A DNA stretch of 64,000 nt from JBGTFE01 sp041747435 (GTDB lineage Bacteria > Acidobacteriota > Blastocatellia > Pyrinomonadales > Pyrinomonadaceae): the NCBI GenBank assembly GCA_041747435.1, contig JBGTFE010000074.1, forward strand, positions 16,126-80,125, read 5' to 3'. A program made the translations under genes and the position numbers. Shown one piece after another: positions 41,792-51,700 of this stretch (positions are counted from its first letter, which is position 1; each line of letters begins with the position of its first letter). The notes beneath the pieces are model-generated. The model was not told where the DNA came from. It saw nothing but the letters and a program-made list of their open reading frames with translations, and searched no databases.

Positions 41792-42403
41792 ATGAAGGTA
41801 CCGGTAAAACCAAAATATAGTAACTCGATCAGCAAAAAAGGCTTCAGTTTACCAAAGCTTTTGATCGTTTTGCACGTCGCCGCGATAATTCTTGTTCTTG
41901 CCTTGCCGCAAGTGATCTCTTCGCGCCGGATGATGAAATTTTCGGCGATGCGGGACCAAATTTCTGCGTCTTTGAGCGAAGCTAGACAGGAAGCAATGTC
42001 GCAACGAAAGGCGATCACATATCGTTACGACGATCGAACCAAACAACTGACCGTTTACGGTGGAAACTTTGGCACACACGGCGAATCAAACAATAAAGTC
42101 ATCGAGCTGACTGGTTTTGGCGTTGATGCGGTCGACATAAAATACGGTCGTCCGGGCGGCGTGACGGCTGCCGCGCTCGCCGATACGACGAACCTAACCC
42201 AGTCGACAAGCAGTCTTGTTGAACTTACGTTTCAGCCGGACGGTTCCGTGGTTGACGCACGTAATAATGCCCAAAACCACGCGCTTTTTTTCTTTCACAA
42301 TAAATATAAAAAAGACGCTGCTTTTGCGGTCTCAATTCTGGGCGCCGGCGGGCGCGTCAAGCTTTGGCGATACAGCAAAAATATTGACGCCTATGTCGAA
42401 TAA
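41792..42403 (+). CDS. Type IV pilin-like protein (GspH/FimT class) with aberrant +4/+5 residues
   Basis: The 203-residue protein has a class-3 signal: basic leader (VKPKYSNSISKKG), predicted prepilin peptidase site between Gly and Phe, then FSLPKLLIVLHVAAIILVLA as N-terminal helix. The consensus after cleavage is F-T-L-I-E-L-L; here residues 4 and 5 of the mature protein are Pro-Lys. Glu5, needed for pilin assembly and N-methylation efficiency in studied systems, is reversed in charge. The rest, with SLSEARQEAMSQRKAITYRY, resembles GspH/FimT minor pilins. It lies downstream of pilQ past a terminator, so it is separately transcribed. It could be a non-assembling or regulatory pseudopilin. Confidence 0.75.
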   Translation: MKVPVKPKYSNSISKKGFSLPKLLIVLHVAAIILVLALPQVISSRRMMKFSAMRDQISASLSEARQEAMSQRKAITYRYDDRTKQLTVYGGNFGTHGESNNKVIELTGFGVDAVDIKYGRPGGVTAAALADTTNLTQSTSSLVELTFQPDGSVVDARNNAQNHALFFFHNKYKKDAAFAVSILGAGGRVKLWRYSKNIDAYVE

Positions 42404-42427
42404 GCTTCCAAAAAAAATGGGCGAAAA

Positions 42428-43861
42428 TTAATTTCCCGGAACGGGAACGTCGCCGTTTTGTCCGAAACCGACGAAAGCAGTTCCGCCGGTTGAGCGCTGG
42501 ATATACCATGTGCGGTCGGACGGGCGGAAGATCCCTGCGTCAAACTTGCCGTCGCCGTCGTAGTCCCCCGGCGCGGGAACGTCGCCGTTAGTGCCGAACG
42601 GGAACGCAAAATAGGAAAGATCCTCGCTTCTGACGACAAACCATTCGCCGGTTGAAGGTCGCCAGATTGCCATATCGGCTTTGCCGTCGTCGGTGTAGTC
42701 GCCCTGCACCGGAATGTCCATTCCGTCGCCGAACGTTGTCGCGAGCAATCCCGCCGTCGAACGGCTTAGCCACCATTGACCGTTTGACGGTCTAAAAATC
42801 GCAACATCAGCTTTCCCGTCGCCGTCATAATCAGCCGGAACAGGAGTGTCGCCGATCGAGCCCCAGCCTTGAATGGTAATGCCGCCCGTGGAATTCAAAA
42901 TATACCACGCGGCGCTGGAGGGACGGAAAACAGCCGCATCGGTCTTGCCGTCACCGTCATAATCAGCTTGGACGGGAATGTCACCATCGGAGCCGAACGG
43001 GAATGCATAATACGAAAAATCTTCGCTGCGCAGAACAAACCACTCGCCCAAGGACGGGCGCCAAAACGCGAGATCAGCCTTGCCGTCGCCCGTAAAATCA
43101 CCGGGCGCGATCAAATCCGTCGAAGCGCCAAACTGGAATGCGCCAATGCTGCCGTTCGAGCTTCTCAAATACCACCATTCGCCAACCGGCGGGCGGAAGA
43201 TAGAAATATCCGTTTTAGAATCGCCGTCAAAATCGGCAGGCGCATATCTTGCTAAAGCGGTCCGCTGCGTTTTATAGATATGATCGCCGCTCGAAGTGCC
43301 GTCGCTGTTCGCCGAATTTCCGGCGGCGTAAAAAGTTACGGGTCCAACCGCTTGCGAAGGCGCGTTCCACGTAAAAGTCCACGATTTTGAACCGAACTGC
43401 GTCGGAACCACGCCGTCGCCCGTGTGCATTATGTAGGTTCGGGTCTGTGTTCCAATAATGCCGTTCTGCGTCTGAAGCTGCTGCGGCGTCTGCGGCGGAA
43501 GCGTGAACGTTCCGGTACGCCGTCCCAAAGAATCGAGCGCCGTCAATTGAAAGCCGTAGATCACGGCGTCAGCCTGCGAGGTCGTAACCGTAAGACTTAT
43601 CGATTGATTCGGCGCGTAGGTCACCGGCACGCCGGAGATTGAAATACTACCCGTTCCGGTGTTTACCACAAAATCGGAATGACACGCTGTGCAGTCCGCC
43701 TCACCCGGCGCGCCGGTCATGCCCGGCGTCGGTCCGCTTGCCGAAGCGTTTACTTTCTCGTATGTACCCGGAATGAACAGAAAACCGGCGACCGCCACAA
43801 TGACGGCGACGCCGATAACGATCAGCTTGAGAAGGACGAGCGCGGTCAGATTAATTTTCAT
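42428..43861 (-). CDS. Choice-of-anchor V protein with CxxCH motif and six FG-GAP/VCBS-like repeats
   Basis: The 477-residue exported protein has an N-terminal membrane segment (LIVIGVAVIVAVAGFLFIPG, about 13-32). A domain then follows with GEADCTACHSDF (CTACH at 57-61), the choice-of-anchor V pattern. CxxCH is also the covalent haem motif; whether haem binds is unknown. After residue 215 come six repeats of about 43 residues with calcium-loop-like D-x-D-x-D (DFDGDSKTD, DFTGDGKAD, DYDGDGKTD, DYDGDGKAD, DYTDDGKAD, DYDGDGKFD), each followed by IFRPS or IWRPS and a GEWW/GEWF motif. The same module ends both M36 peptidases next door. Probably surface-exposed. Confidence 0.8.
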   Translation of the reverse strand: MKINLTALVLLKLIVIGVAVIVAVAGFLFIPGTYEKVNASASGPTPGMTGAPGEADCTACHSDFVVNTGTGSISISGVPVTYAPNQSISLTVTTSQADAVIYGFQLTALDSLGRRTGTFTLPPQTPQQLQTQNGIIGTQTRTYIMHTGDGVVPTQFGSKSWTFTWNAPSQAVGPVTFYAAGNSANSDGTSSGDHIYKTQRTALARYAPADFDGDSKTDISIFRPPVGEWWYLRSSNGSIGAFQFGASTDLIAPGDFTGDGKADLAFWRPSLGEWFVLRSEDFSYYAFPFGSDGDIPVQADYDGDGKTDAAVFRPSSAAWYILNSTGGITIQGWGSIGDTPVPADYDGDGKADVAIFRPSNGQWWLSRSTAGLLATTFGDGMDIPVQGDYTDDGKADMAIWRPSTGEWFVVRSEDLSYFAFPFGTNGDVPAPGDYDGDGKFDAGIFRPSDRTWYIQRSTGGTAFVGFGQNGDVPVPGN

Positions 43862-44004
43862 CGTTTATAGCTCCGGAAAATATCTTTCGATGAAGCGGGT
43901 TTTTCAGCTGTTTAGACGTTTCCTTTGAGTTGAAAGTCTAAGTAATTAACTCATTTTGAAGCTTCCGAATCGGAAAGTCAAAGAATTCACCTAGCGCGCA
44001 AATC

Positions 44005-44036
44005 AAAAAGGCTGACGAATTGCTTCGCCAGCCTTT
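44005..44036 (-). terminator. Intrinsic terminator of the first M36 peptidase gene
   Basis: AAAGGCTG...CAGCCTTT arms enclose a short loop. On the minus strand the stem is followed by five T residues. It lies about 40 bases after the stop at 44076. Confidence 0.85.
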
Positions 44037-44075
44037 AAGCCTAAAGATCTATGTCTGAAATGACTTTGATCTTGT

Positions 44076-47000
44076 TTATGGTACCGGGGTTGTCGGAATG
44101 TACGCACCCGGAATTGTTTTATCTGCTGCCAGACCGAACAAGGCGGCAAACGAGCCGCTGGTTGACTGGTTCAGATACCAGGTTCCCCCGCGATAAACCG
44201 CTATATCGTCCGTGCCGTCTCCGTCGTAGTCGCCCGGAACCGGAATGTCTCCTGCCAAGCCCCACAACGACACCGTAGTTACGCTGTCGGAACTTCTTCG
44301 GATCCACCATTGACTGGTTGACGGACGGAATATCGCGACGTCGTCTTCGTTATCGCCGTCGTAATCAGCCGGAACCAGGATATCGCCGGTTTGACCAAAC
44401 GGAATAGCATCGAAATTCGTGGCAGGCGTTCCCGTGTTGCGAGCAATGTAAAACGTATGATTGCTCGGACGGTAAACCGCCAGATTCGTCTTAGCGTCGT
44501 TATCGTGGTTCATGGAAATCGGTATATCTCCTGTCAATCCAAACGGCGCGATAGTGTTCGCGGGAGCGCCGCCGCTGTTCAGGATAAACCATTCTCCGGT
44601 CGACGGTCGCCAGATCGCAGCATCCGCCTTGCCGTCGCCATCGTAATCACCAGATACGGGAATATCGCCCGTGCTTCCCCATTCAAGTCCAGTCAGCGTA
44701 AAGCCGTTGCTGTTGAGAATGTAGAAGTCGGCAACACCGGGTGTGTTGCTTGCACGGAATACCGCAGTATCGGTTTTATTGTCACCATCGTAATCACCGG
44801 GAACGAGAACGTCGGAGCCGAGTCCCCAGTTGATAGCCGCAAATCCGGCGGTGGAACGATTCAAATACCAGTTGCCTTCCGTCGGACGGAAGACCGAAAG
44901 ATCCGTTCTGCCGTCGCCGTCAAAGTCGGCTCTGGAGCGTGTAGGTGTTAGCATACACGTATAGCCGCTCAGGAAACTTCCGCCGGTCAATACAACATTA
45001 TCAACCCGTACGCCGGTTGCCGCTACGGATGTATCTGTCGCCATGCGCCAACGAAGACTAATCACCTGACCGTTTAACGCTGCCGGTAGATTAATAACCG
45101 TGTCAAGATAAGCGCCGGCATTGCCTGACCACGCCCGGCGACCACCGATCGGACTTGAAAATCCGGTCGAAATCGTCGAGTTGTAACCGCCGCTGACAAA
45201 CGGACAGTTCGCGCCCGGACAAATCGCCGCACAACTCGGACAAACATCTACCCATGTCGTGCCGTCGGTTGAATACTCGACGACCATACCGTCAAATGTA
45301 CTTTCAGTTTGATACCAGTTCTTGAACGACAACTGCGCCGTAGCCGAAGTGATCTGCGCCCCGACTACTAAAGTGGCATCATTCAGCGTTGCCGGATCGT
45401 TGGCAAAAGCCAGATTCGGCGCCGAACTTGGTGTAGTTGTTGATGTAACCCAGTTAACACCCGTTCCAAGCAAGACAACATTTTCCCAGTTTGCTGGAAG
45501 AGCCGGTGCGGTTACGCCGTCAAAGTTTTGTGTCGAACCGCTAAACGTCGGTACGCCGAGACGGAACGATCTGTTGACAGGTGTCTGCATTCCGACATCA
45601 CTCGAAACGTTGATCGCAACCGTATGGAGACTTCCGCACATGGCAGCTCCCGGAACACTGTATGGAATGTTCATCGTAACGGTTGCGCCGTGGGCAATGT
45701 TGCCGTAATTGACGTTTGTTCCGCCATTGACATTGACCATTACATTATTGACCGTTCCACCCGTAGCATTGGATACGGCAACGCTCAACAAGACGTTTTC
45801 ACCCGGTTCGGGGAAGCCGTCGTTGTCGCCCGTTGAATCGCTGACCGAGAACGGAGTAACGTGCTGAACATTCGGAAAATCGAATGCTTCTGTAACAACA
45901 GTATTGTTCGCACCCGTTCCGGCATTAACAACAACCGCGCTAAAGCCCATTCCGCGACGGCGGAAGCCTTCACGAACATCAAGCACGTCGGCGGATGCCT
46001 CCGGAACTGCGGGCAATGCCGAAGCCGCCATAATGATCGCATCGCGTTCCTGCAAAAAGGTCGGAGCCGCCGGCGCAAGCTTCATACCGTCAGTAACCAC
46101 CTGCAAAGCCCGAGGATTTCCCGCAGCCCATCCGAGGCGGGCAACCATTAATGTTCGAACTTCCCACAAAGCACTGCTCCAAATTTCACCTAAATTGTGA
46201 ACCTGATCGCAAGTTGCCGAACCAACCGGTCCGCGTGCAAATGCAAAGACTGTGTTATTAAAAAAGGCTCCACAACCGGCATTAATGTGATTGAATGTAT
46301 AGGCGTTGTGCGGTTTCATATTTACACCGCCCAAGAAACCGATCGGTGCTTTCGGATAACGGCGAATACCGTAGTAGTAATTACTCGTATCCGCAGCTGA
46401 TGCCAGAAGATAGGTAGCATAACCGCCCACTGTGTAAATTCCGTTAGCCGTATCGGTCGGTTCGGAAAGAAGCGCGTGACCATAAAAATCAGACCAGCCT
46501 TCGCCCATACCGCGCGCCATATTCGTTGAAAGACCGGTTGAATTGCCATGCAGACGGTTTGAAGTTCCGTGTGTAAGTTCGTGAATGATCACGTCGGCAT
46601 CAATCGTTCCGTCGAAATCCGGTGTCGGACCTGTCCAGAGAAACATCTGCATTCTTCCGCGTCCGCCGTCCGCCGGAGTTGCGAAGTTGGCATTGTTTGT
46701 GCCGCCGCAATCCTGACCTTCAGCCGAAATACGGTCGTTGCCGACGCCCATTGCGGTAAAGTTAGTAGTTTGGAAATTTCTTGCCGCTTCGTCAAATCCG
46801 AGTCGATAAAGATGGTCGTGATACCAGTTTGTAACCCAGAACATTTGAACCGCAGAAGCTCTCTGAAAATCCGTGTTTGCAGGTGGAGCCGCGACGCACG
46901 GAGTCGGCGCGTTTGGCGCGGGCGTTTCGCCGGTGTTGTTTGCCGGATTACCCGGATTATCGGTCACACCAAACGGGAAATTGAAAACACGATTCGGATT

Positions 47001-48254
47001 GCCGACTGGAACACTTGCCGCGTCAACACCATTTGTCGTATCACGATCCATACCCGATTCAACAGCATTACCGTCGGTCGTATTGTTGCCGTCGGTGATC
47101 CAACCGTTGTTGTTGAAAGTATTTGGCGCTTCGTTTCCGATTCTGGTCATCATCGTCCGCGAAATTCTCGCGCCTTGCGAGCCCAGTCCTGGATCAATCG
47201 GACCCGGTGTGAAAGGGTTCGGGCTATCGGCTGAATCAAGCATCGCACCGCCATTGCGATAGACGTTGTAGGTTGCGGATTGCGTCTGATCTTCAGTGAT
47301 GTTCTTGCGCCAGAGCATTCCGCCGGTTTCGGCATCAACGATGACGTAAAAAGCATTGACCGGCTGCCAGATCAAAACGCGCCAAGCTGTGCGCGCCACG
47401 CCCGGTTCGGTCGGGAAATACATTTTTTCAGCGGTTGTCGCCCAATCGCCGTTGCCGAAAACCGTTCTCAAATCCGTAGAAGCGGCATCATTGACTTGAA
47501 TGTCGCGCTGGGACGGTTCGGCGTTGATGTGGCGAAAAGCGGATCTGACAGCATCGACCGGATCGCGGAAATCGCTTGAAAGTGATTCATAATCGAGTCC
47601 CGGTGCGAGATTGTTGATCACGCGAAGCATTTCACCATTTTTTGTGAAACCGGCTTTGACTTCGGCGCGAAATACCGGAACGCCGCTAATCAACTGTTCG
47701 AGATGCGCAAACGACATTTGACCGTTCTGGTTTGTGTAATCAGCCGCAACCCTTAGAGAATTCGCTTGCGCGTCCGTTACGCCGATCAGCGAATTATTTT
47801 CTTTAACAAAGTTTCGCAGGATTTCCGAACGCTTCATTTGCGAAGGCGCGGTTAGCCTCTCAATGTTTGTTTTATAAACATCCGGCGTAATGACCTCCGG
47901 GATGCGAATATCATTGTTGTATTCGACTTTCAGAGACGGAATTCGTTCGCGAAGTTCGTTCTCGCCGCGCACAAAACCGTCGCGAATGTCAGCGATCGCC
48001 GCCGCGCTGCTACCCGAATCCTGACGGAATTTCTCTATCGATTCAAACGCGTTCTTGTCTTCGCGAATATCATAATTTTCCAAACCCGGAACATGGCTTT
48101 CGGTTCTTTCAATAAGCCCTTTGTTCGGACTTCCCTTACTTTCAGCCTCCGAATTGAACTGATACGGCAAAGCGATAAGCGCCGCCATCAATCCCAAAAT
48201 AAATAAACTAAGCAACAAACCCCACCGGGTTTTCGCCGTAAAATGTTTTTGCAT
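44076..48254 (-). CDS. M36 (fungalysin) metallopeptidase with C-terminal six-repeat module, copy A
   Basis: The 1392-residue secreted zinc peptidase starts with a signal/anchor (GLLLSLFILGLMAALIALPY), then an FTP/PepSY-type propeptide (about 90-330; PGVARTAWRVLIWQPVNAFY). The M36 catalytic domain contains HELTHGTSNRLHG near residue 558, with zinc ligands His-His and Glu in MGEGWSDFYGHALL. A C-terminal beta region follows, with one cluster of Cys residues (DVCPSCAAICPGANCPF), which copy B lacks. The end has six D-x-D-x-D repeats (DFDGDGRTD onward); their order is more eroded than in its neighbours. GAGGAGG precedes the ATG. Probable role: extracellular protein degradation. Confidence 0.92.
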   Translation of the reverse strand: MQKHFTAKTRWGLLLSLFILGLMAALIALPYQFNSEAESKGSPNKGLIERTESHVPGLENYDIREDKNAFESIEKFRQDSGSSAAAIADIRDGFVRGENELRERIPSLKVEYNNDIRIPEVITPDVYKTNIERLTAPSQMKRSEILRNFVKENNSLIGVTDAQANSLRVAADYTNQNGQMSFAHLEQLISGVPVFRAEVKAGFTKNGEMLRVINNLAPGLDYESLSSDFRDPVDAVRSAFRHINAEPSQRDIQVNDAASTDLRTVFGNGDWATTAEKMYFPTEPGVARTAWRVLIWQPVNAFYVIVDAETGGMLWRKNITEDQTQSATYNVYRNGGAMLDSADSPNPFTPGPIDPGLGSQGARISRTMMTRIGNEAPNTFNNNGWITDGNNTTDGNAVESGMDRDTTNGVDAASVPVGNPNRVFNFPFGVTDNPGNPANNTGETPAPNAPTPCVAAPPANTDFQRASAVQMFWVTNWYHDHLYRLGFDEAARNFQTTNFTAMGVGNDRISAEGQDCGGTNNANFATPADGGRGRMQMFLWTGPTPDFDGTIDADVIIHELTHGTSNRLHGNSTGLSTNMARGMGEGWSDFYGHALLSEPTDTANGIYTVGGYATYLLASAADTSNYYYGIRRYPKAPIGFLGGVNMKPHNAYTFNHINAGCGAFFNNTVFAFARGPVGSATCDQVHNLGEIWSSALWEVRTLMVARLGWAAGNPRALQVVTDGMKLAPAAPTFLQERDAIIMAASALPAVPEASADVLDVREGFRRRGMGFSAVVVNAGTGANNTVVTEAFDFPNVQHVTPFSVSDSTGDNDGFPEPGENVLLSVAVSNATGGTVNNVMVNVNGGTNVNYGNIAHGATVTMNIPYSVPGAAMCGSLHTVAINVSSDVGMQTPVNRSFRLGVPTFSGSTQNFDGVTAPALPANWENVVLLGTGVNWVTSTTTPSSAPNLAFANDPATLNDATLVVGAQITSATAQLSFKNWYQTESTFDGMVVEYSTDGTTWVDVCPSCAAICPGANCPFVSGGYNSTISTGFSSPIGGRRAWSGNAGAYLDTVINLPAALNGQVISLRWRMATDTSVAATGVRVDNVVLTGGSFLSGYTCMLTPTRSRADFDGDGRTDLSVFRPTEGNWYLNRSTAGFAAINWGLGSDVLVPGDYDGDNKTDTAVFRASNTPGVADFYILNSNGFTLTGLEWGSTGDIPVSGDYDGDGKADAAIWRPSTGEWFILNSGGAPANTIAPFGLTGDIPISMNHDNDAKTNLAVYRPSNHTFYIARNTGTPATNFDAIPFGQTGDILVPADYDGDNEDDVAIFRPSTSQWWIRRSSDSVTTVSLWGLAGDIPVPGDYDGDGTDDIAVYRGGTWYLNQSTSGSFAALFGLAADKTIPGAYIPTTPVP

Positions 48255-48484
48255 TGTAAGCCCTCCTCAAGCTAAAACGAAAATTGCTGCTGATTCAGAT
48301 GCAGCTTCGAATTTATAATTTTTAATGTAACGACACGGTCAAAACAAGGATTTGTGGTGACAATGACCCAAAAGAATTTCAAAAAGACTGACTAAAAAGC
48401 ACAAATATTTGGCTAGAAAGTTCGCTTCAAAACGCTGGATCAAAGCGTCACTCGGACAAAAACTTAAAAGATATGAACACTACT

Positions 48485-48514
48485 TTTTTAACAAAATTAT
48501 TACCCATTCGTCAA
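48485..48514 (-). promoter_or_regulatory. Probable promoter of M36 copy A, conserved with copy B
   Basis: On the minus strand, TTGACG (48509-48514), an 18-base spacer and TAAAAA (48485-48490). The same elements with a 17-base spacer occur upstream of copy B at 52983-53011, and ATTCGTCAATTC is identical. Conservation between duplicates, while the surroundings have diverged, argues for function. Confidence 0.55.
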
Positions 48515-48585
48515 TTCGGATTAGGAAAATGTTTGGAAATTCCACTAATTTCCGGGCGCGACGTTGGTTTTTCAAACAAGAAAAT

Positions 48586-48613
48586 GGCGGCGATAAGGAT
48601 TGGCGTCGCCGCC
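48586..48613 (-). terminator. Hairpin after M36 copy B, possibly bidirectional
   Basis: GGCGGCGA (48586-48593) / TCGCCGCC (48606-48613) form an 8-bp GC-rich stem. The minus strand continues ATTTTCTTG, a weak U tract, 90 bases after the copy B stop. The plus strand continues GCGTTTTTT, a better tract, although no plus-strand gene is evident. Confidence 0.6.
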
Positions 48614-48703
48614 GCGTTTTTTGCCGGAAAATACGATTTTTCCGGGTCGCGAAAGGAGGTCAAGAATGGGAGACAGATTTGTGACCTCTGTAATCTCGCT
48701 TAG

Positions 48704-51700
48704 CTACGGGACGACCGCTGCCGGGACGGAGAGATCGCCGGCGATACCGAATCCCTGAATCAGTACGCCACCGGTCGATCGCTGTACGAACCAAGCCGAA
48801 TTTGACGGTCTGAAAATCCCGAAATCAGACTTGCCGTCGCCGTCATAATCGCCCGGTGAAGGATGGTCTCCGTTGGTTCCGAACGGCGCGGCAAAATAAC
48901 TAAGATCTTCGCTTCTAAGAACAAACCATTCGCCGGAAGAAGGACGCCAAAAGGCGACATCGGCTTTACCGTCGCCGGTATAATCACCCTGGACGGGTTT
49001 GTCGGCGCTGTTTCCGAACTGTAAAGCTAACAATCCCGCAGTGCTGCGCTGGATCCACCATTCTCCGACCGACGGGCGAAAAATGGCGATATCATCCGAT
49101 CCGTCACCGTCGTAATCGCCCACAACCGGGACGTCGCCGTTCTGCCCGAATTGCTGAATTGCGGTACCGCCTGTACTGCGTAGGATATACCAGATCGAAT
49201 TCGAGGGACGAAAAACCGCAGCATCTGCCTTACCGTCGTTGTCAAAGTCGCCGCCAACAGGAACGTCGCCCGATGTTCCCCACTGGAACGCATAGAAACT
49301 GGAATCTTCGCTTCGAAGAACAAACCATTCGCCCGTCGAAGGACGCCAGAAAGCGAGATCATCCTTGCCGTCGCCGGTAAAATCAGCCGCCGCGATCTTA
49401 TCGGTTCCGCTTCCGAACTGGGCGGCGTAAACACCGCCGTCAAAGCTTCTCTGATACCACCATTCTCCAACCGACGGACGGAAAATCGAAATATCGGTCT
49501 TGCCGTCGCCATCAAAATCAATGCGCGCGCGGGCGTTATTGGGTGTAAACGAACATCCATAAGTACCGACAACATTTATTTCGTCAATATACCAGCCCGG
49601 ATTCGGACCCTGTCCCGACGTATTGTCGTCCGCCCCGAAGCGCCACTTGAGTTGGATGTTTTGACCTGCCGCTGCCGCGGGAAGCCGAACCGTCGAATTG
49701 ATGTAACCGTTGGAATTGCCGTTCCAGGCATTTCGACCGACTAATGGATTGTTGACTCCATTTGACCCCAAAACGCCGTTATATCCGTTTTGAATAAATC
49801 TTCCGCCTGCCGTAATAATGTCTTGGAAAGGACCTCCATTAACGCTGATTTCCAAAACACCGCCGTCCCAACCCGGCTCCGTATCGTAACGGTTGCGGAA
49901 TGAAACTGTTGCCGCCGACGCCGTGATCGGAATCGTCGGGGAAGTCAAGTCCGTTCCGCCGCCAACCGTTATCGGGTCAAGCGCATATGCGGAATTCGGT
50001 GGAGTGTCGGGATTCGTTGTGGTCGTTACAAAGTTTGTTCCGTTTAGAATCGGAGTTGCTGTCCAACCTGCCGGAAACGCCGGAGCTGTAACGCCGTCAA
50101 AGTTTTGCGTGAAGGTTGTCATCGGAACACCGATAATAATCCGATATGTGAAACTCGTCGGACCCAAACTGCTGGCGACATTAATCGTTAACGTGATTTC
50201 GCTTCCGCAAGGCGTATTTGATGGAACGGTATGACTGACATTTCGGCTAACGGTTTGTCCGTTGGCAATCGTGCCGTAATTTGCCGAGCTACCGCCGACC
50301 ACTTGCAGGGTCGTGCCGGTTGCACTGTTGCCCGTGTTGTTCGTGAGCGGAATTGTTAAAACGATCGGTTCGCCCGGTTCCGGGAACCCGTCATTGTCGC
50401 CCGTTGAATCGCTGACCGTAATAATCGGCGTTTGGACTAAGTTCGGCAAATCGAAGGCTTCTACCACACGAGTGTTGCCTGTGCCCGTTCCGGGAGCTGT
50501 AACTACTGCGCTGAAACCCATTCCGCGAGTCGCAAAACCCGCCCAGGTGTCGACAACATCTGCCGCCGCTTCCGGTGCCGCCGAGCTAGCTTGCGCCGCC
50601 GCGAGAATCGCATCGCGTTCCTGTAAGAAGGTCGGACCCAAAGGAGCGAGTTTCATACCGTCGGTTACGAGTTGCAAAGTTTTGCGGTTTCCGTCCGCCC
50701 AACCCAAACGAGTAACCAATTTGGCGCGAACTTCCCAAAGCGCCGAACTCCAGACTTCGCCCGCGTTATGAACCTGATCGGCTGTGCCGACAAATCGCGG
50801 CGCAAATGCTCCGTCGTTCAGGTTTTGCTGTGTGCCGTCAATATCGGCAAACGTCATTGGATTATGCGGACGATTGTTCGGACCACCGGTAAAAGCCATG
50901 ACCGCTTTCGGAAAACGGCGGATGGCGTAGTAATAATTATTCACGCCCGCACCCGAAAGATATGTGTCATAACCACCCGTCGTGTAAATGCCGTTGATCG
51001 GGTCGCTATCCTGGGAAAGCATTGCATGACCATAAAAGTCGCCCCATCCTTCACCCATTGCACGCGCCATATTGGTTGAAAGACCGGATGCATTACCGTG
51101 CAAACGATTTGAAAGTCCGTGCGAAAATTCGTGAATAATCACGTCCGCATCCAAATCGCCGTCAATGTCGGGATTCGGCGCAGTCCAAATATACATCTGC
51201 ATACGTCCGCGTCCGCCGTCTGCCGGAGTTCCGAAGTTGGCATTGTTTGTTCCCGAACAATCCTGAGCTTCCGCCGAAACACGGTCGTTTCCGAGTCCCA
51301 TTCCGGTAAAGTTTGTGTTTTGGAAATTTCTTGCCGCTTCCGTGAACCCGAGCCGATAAAGTTCGTCGTGATACCAGTTGTTGATGTGAAAAAGCTGTGT
51401 AACAGCGGCTCTTTGATAATCAATCATGCCGTGCGGTTGAACGATCGAAGCGCACCCGGAAACAACTTCGCCCGCCGGAATCGGCGCGTCGCCGGTGTTG
51501 TTGTTCGGATTCAATGGATTGATCGGGAAATTGAAGGTTCGGCTTGTGCCGATGGCACGACCATTTGCTACGTCAACACCATTGGTTGTATCGCGGTCGA
51601 GACCGGCTTCGACGGCGTTGCCGTCAGTTTCGTTGCCGCCGTCTGTGATCCAACCGTTCACGTTGAAAGTATAAGGCGCTTCGTTTCCGATGCGCGTGAT

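Larger units (their letters stand above)
48255..48703. other. Gap between the M36 paralogues
   Basis: There is no convincing gene. It holds the minus-strand promoter of copy A (48485-48514), a second TTGACC/TATAAA-like pair nearer the start (about 48315-48340), and the hairpin after copy B. Plus-strand frames here have no coding character. The block 48485-48520 is similar to 52983-53016 upstream of copy B. Confidence 0.55.

Noticed and set aside
46569..47234. Long plus-strand frame of 221 residues in M36 copy A
   Set aside because: Antisense to the conserved catalytic domain; Arg/Cys/Ser-rich without motifs.
48409..48684. 91-residue plus-strand frame between the M36 genes
   Set aside because: It crosses the conserved minus-strand promoter and the terminator hairpin, is Lys/Arg/Phe-rich and lacks a ribosome site.
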